Part shown: one piece after another, positions 9,601 to 11,412 of the stretch | How positions within the stretch are numbered: position 1 is the first letter of the stretch | How the letters are laid out: each line of letters begins with the position of its first letter | Source: Candidatus Delongbacteria bacterium | GTDB taxonomy: Bacteria > Delongbacteria > UBA4055 | Length of the DNA stretch: 11,412 nucleotides | Assembly: GCA_016938535.1 (NCBI GenBank) | Contig: JAFGUL010000158.1 | Location: 1-11,412, forward strand | Reading direction: 5' to 3' | Made by a program: the position numbers and the translations under genes | The notes under the pieces: model-generated | The model's input: only the letters and a program-made list of their open reading frames with translations | What the model was told of the DNA's origin: nothing | Database searches by the model: none

Positions 9601-10618
9601 TAATACCGATCCGGTTCTAACAGTGAACATAAACCCTGAACCTGATGCGGGTAAAGTCTATCAGAAAGAGATCGTAATTCAGTCTGATTATTTCGATATG
9701 TACACTGAGTCAATTGTTATCAGTCATAAAAATTCCAACGGTGATCATATAGGCAACTCACCTATTCCGGTACAGATCACTGACGACAACAGCTTCTCAA
9801 GTTCTGTTTACCTAACGGAAGGTTATAACCTTATATCAATATCTGTAACAGATAAAAGCGGTAACATTACTCTTTCAGAAACTGAACTCACTTTCACAGA
9901 TCCGAGGATAACAAAGGTTATCGGACCTGACGGAGGTACAGTTGAGGCACCCGACGGAACTAAGGTCATTATACCCGAAGGTGCTCTTCTTAGCGATCAG
10001 GAAATATCTGTCAGAACTGTTTCAACAGAAACTCTTACTAAACCTTATAACGAAATTGATTTGTTGAATACGGCGTATGTTTTCAATCCTGAAAACCTGA
10101 TCTTTCATAAACCTGTGACAGTCAGCCTTGCTTACAACAGCTATGACCTCGATCCCGATCTTGACGGAACCGATGATTTTATTGAAAATGAACTTGAAGC
10201 TTTTACTCTTGACGGGAATACCTGGCTTAAACTAAAAGTAACAGGCATTGAAACAGGCAATCTTGTCAGCTTTACAACAAATCATTTCTCTGTTTATGCC
10301 CTGGGCAATGAAAACATAGATGAAAATTTCAAATTCTACTGGACAAAAAATCCTTTCAGTGCTGAAGAAACCACTAACGCAGTAATAGAACTGAACGGTC
10401 CGGGAACTTTATCTTTAAAGATCTACGACACTTCCGGGGATCTTGTCAGAATACTCGCTGATGAGCGTTCACTTGCAGGTACGAACAATATCAAATGGGA
10501 CGGAAAGAACGACTACGGACGATATGTCGGCAGCGGTATCTACATCTATGTTCTGGAATACAAAGGTGATGACGGAACAACTAAAACCGTAAGAAAGCCT
10601 CTGGGCGTAATAAAATAA
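6671..10618 (+). CDS. Large secreted modular protein: two CBM9/DOMON-like domains, six Ig-like domains, ZU5-like domain, FlgD-like C-terminal domain
   Basis: This 1315-residue protein starts with a signal peptide (Lys/Arg-rich start, hydrophobic core, likely cleaved after LISA, residue 25). Residues about 27-244 and 245-456 look like two divergent copies of a beta-rich domain like CBM9/DOMON; each has an FD- or YND-QG-type strand and ends in a GW(A/L) strand. Six Ig-like units follow: about 459-574, 583-680, 682-779, 780-877, 879-980 and 981-1078, mostly joined by DNTDP-like linkers. Units three and four are close copies. Residues about 1079-1215 resemble a ZU5 domain (GPDGGTVEAPDGTKVIIPEGAL) ending in HFSVYAL. 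The last about 96 residues (NPFSAEETTNAVIEL, LKIYDTSGDLVR, WDGKNDYGRYVGSGIYIY) are a FlgD-Ig-like C-terminal domain of the kind found on secreted proteins in FCB bacteria. It is probably exported and displayed on the surface, with an adhesive or glycan-binding role inferred only from the domain types. No protease or glycosidase catalytic domain was recognised. A PorV-like gene follows 11 bp later, so the two likely form one operon. Confidence 0.85.
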   Translation: MNQKRKWSVFMLAMVLVFSTQLISAEIGDALQLLSYRAESGFAPDVTDGQIAPVTDPTDWRAAYVRKADFDVDGVSSAPKQTSLLFSNDNDFLYIAVGIPLDNAANGNRLTIYFDQGASGTLDANAEYYVSMLADGTSPVDGYWDGAVWVQNTVPAVEGIGLRKGSGTPALYNYELKIPLSTPGDASNNYLNISAGDEVGALFVVRMATGGNDEYIWTQTNADITNPSATGANGMTGWAEIKTIGDGIADRNMVSLAAKGILPLIDGNVSEDPNWKYAFSKDVIFTDYDGNKLNGTIKLKEEEGPDRMIIGVVIEDYSPAAADFLSFYNDQGSAGNDRNFILNTVADFDNAVRMYGNGTMSDYNFNSAAWVADGTSNGSGAAVSGTDWEIELEMPFVGDGTNDLNIAPQDVIGALFHLYDSTNNINYWLSSTINSEVIVIDPVDPVYNALGWLKLQTGGPFVQSIYPENGDTISGEYPLAVYALDPTDLVDPITGIANVTYEVRLEDTAAGTYTVITSGNMSKIEDDGIGIWTGTLDTRALNYDPSTLLKLVYVVDDGEIDPVSVPLDIYINNEGGGITLSDPECILNTPLPHTVLNGNTNPLNFTVNTDTLITLDSVAVYIDGEMTAAYSLGSDYTYTDTFNWDTSSYPDGEHIIQIWGKNSLDISNFSATTLVYTNNSPSVSLTAPSASSVLSGEITIEFNAAPIAPSTLVSTEISLDGSAWAAVTTAPASTGGTGSHTWDTTDIPDGTHAIQIRTTDSAGRMAYSEELHVITDNMPNVEISSPAASSVVSGEMTIEFTAAPIAPATLVTTEISVDGGAWTAVTTAPAAAGGTGSHDLDTSNLPDGTHEIIVRTTDDLGRIGYSADLNIITDNTDPTGVFTISPQYVKNGDTVTFEYNGREKNLTAAVTLTELQKLDSLASAGLTLTDTDGDGVYTASHTLSSDNTAGDGIKNILLSVTDAAGNIYSPSAEIILDNTDPVLTVNINPEPDAGKVYQKEIVIQSDYFDMYTESIVISHKNSNGDHIGNSPIPVQITDDNSFSSSVYLTEGYNLISISVTDKSGNITLSETELTFTDPRITKVIGPDGGTVEAPDGTKVIIPEGALLSDQEISVRTVSTETLTKPYNEIDLLNTAYVFNPENLIFHKPVTVSLAYNSYDLDPDLDGTDDFIENELEAFTLDGNTWLKLKVTGIETGNLVSFTTNHFSVYALGNENIDENFKFYWTKNPFSAEETTNAVIELNGPGTLSLKIYDTSGDLVRILADERSLAGTNNIKWDGKNDYGRYVGSGIYIYVLEYKGDDGTTKTVRKPLGVIK
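8714..9301 (+). repeat. Tandem duplication of a 98-residue Ig-like unit (2 x 294 bp)
   Basis: Copies 8714-9007 and 9008-9301 lie head to tail in frame, encoding residues 682-779 and 780-877. By hand alignment without gaps, about 64 of 98 residues are identical, including TIEF, AAPIAP, TEIS, AVTTAP, GGTGSH, PDGTH and RTTD. The neighbouring Ig units share the fold but far less sequence, so this pair is the youngest duplication in the gene. Confidence 0.9.
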
Positions 10619-10629
10619 GGAGGATCAGC

Positions 10630-11412
10630 ATGAAATTCAAAAAACTAATTACAATATTATGTGCTCTTTCTGTAAGTTTGGTTTCCGCATCTACAGATCT
10701 TATGTCAGGAGCCAGACCGCAATCAATGGGCGGAGCATATACAGCAATATCGGGAGATGTTAATTCTATTACCAGTAATCCCGCAGGACTTGCCGGACTA
10801 AAATCCGGGGAGGCATCATTCAATCACATGATGTTCTCTGAAATTGATCAGCTTGCAATGGACCAGCTTTTCCTTGCCTATCCTCTCGGTAAGGGTTCAA
10901 TCGGTCTGTCGTGGGTAAGAAAAGGTGCAACTCTTGAGCAGGGAATTAATAGCGATGAAACTACTATGAGTGAGAATTTCTTAAATATTGCCTTCGGTCT
11001 GAATATCCTGGAAAAACTCTCTGCGGGAGGTTCTTTAAAGAGGACAATGATAAACTCAGAGATCGGTGACGGGAGCGGATTCGGCTTTGATGCAGGAGTA
11101 ATTTACCGGGTTCTTGAAAAACATAACTGGACATTGGGAGTAACGGGAAGAAATCTTCTTGCCGACATGAAAAATGAAACATTGAAAGCTGAATACTTTT
11201 TTGGCACTGCATACAAAACTTCATTTTCTGAGAATATGCACCAGCTGACTTTTGCTTTTGACATCGGAACGAAAGAAGATATTAATGAGTCCGAAGGTAT
11301 CTCCTATAAATATTTTACTGGACTTGAGTATTTATTCAGCTATACGGATTTTTCGTTCGGTTTGAGAGGCGGTATTAATTCCAATGCTTCAACTGTCGGT
11401 TTCGGTCTGTCA
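10630..11412 (+). CDS. PorV/PorQ-family (UPF0164-like) outer-membrane protein, 3' truncated by the window
   Basis: The frame runs open from ATG 10630 to the window end: 261 codons without a stop. AAGGAGG at 10617-10623 overlaps the stop codon of the preceding gene and sets the start. An N-terminal signal peptide (MKFKK, hydrophobic core, likely cleavage after VSA, residue 20) precedes the family hallmark GARPQSMGGAYTAISGD...SNPAGLA, about residues 27-55. Alternating beta strands rich in Gly and aromatic residues follow (FLAYPLGKGSIGLSW, FGFDAGVIYRV, WTLGVTGRNLL, TDFSFGLRGGI), typical of an FadL-like 14-stranded barrel. PorV (LptO) and relatives in type IX secretion carry or bind cargo proteins at the outer membrane. 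A role with the upstream FlgD-tailed protein is inferred from adjacency. PorV, PorQ and other UPF0164 members cannot be separated from this fragment. It probably needs roughly another 40-100 codons. Confidence 0.85.
   Translation, partial: MKFKKLITILCALSVSLVSASTDLMSGARPQSMGGAYTAISGDVNSITSNPAGLAGLKSGEASFNHMMFSEIDQLAMDQLFLAYPLGKGSIGLSWVRKGATLEQGINSDETTMSENFLNIAFGLNILEKLSAGGSLKRTMINSEIGDGSGFGFDAGVIYRVLEKHNWTLGVTGRNLLADMKNETLKAEYFFGTAYKTSFSENMHQLTFAFDIGTKEDINESEGISYKYFTGLEYLFSYTDFSFGLRGGINSNASTVGFGLS

Overview
The window (11,412 bp, AT-rich, all recognisable genes on the + strand, standard stop codons including TGA) looks like a chromosomal piece of a Gram-negative bacterium of the FCB type (Bacteroidota/Fibrobacterota and relatives, or candidate phyla such as Cloacimonadota, Delongbacteria or WOR-3). 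The reasons are a large secreted Ig-repeat protein with a FlgD-like C-terminal domain, a PorV/PorQ-type outer-membrane protein directly after it, a propeller-type lipoprotein, and a TPR-containing LytS-like kinase. The phylum is inferred from gene content and was not tested.

Layout. (1) 1-812: the 3' end of a multidomain signalling protein, with receiver and HPt domains visible; its start lies outside the window. (2) 813-2831: a strong consensus-like promoter, glyceraldehyde-3-phosphate dehydrogenase (gap), and an EamA/DMT-family permease only 8 bp behind it. (3) 2832-6546: a tight three-gene signalling cluster, made of a predicted lipoprotein with a propeller-like fold, a sensor kinase with an exported TPR region and LytS-type catalytic half, and a LytTR response regulator. 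The first two overlap by ATGA and the third follows 9 bp later. (4) 6547-11412: an intergenic region with a good promoter and a very strong ribosome binding site, a 1315-residue secreted modular protein, and the first 261 codons of a PorV/PorQ-like outer-membrane protein that runs off the window.

How they may work together. The lipoprotein could sit next to the exported TPR sensor and modulate it. The kinase would phosphorylate the LytTR regulator, and the nearest possible target is the promoter of the secreted protein/PorV-like operon. The secreted protein and PorV-like barrel are a plausible cargo/attachment pair of a type IX-like secretion route. These functional links are inferences from adjacency.

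The most interesting points are the lipoprotein/TPR-kinase/LytTR module, the pairing of the FlgD-like tail with a PorV-like protein, a His-Phe-Ser motif at the end of a ZU5-like domain that resembles known autocleavage sites, and a recent-looking 98-residue tandem duplication. No tRNA, rRNA, CRISPR array, insertion sequence or convincing intrinsic terminator was seen. No gene-free stretch exceeds about 125 bp.
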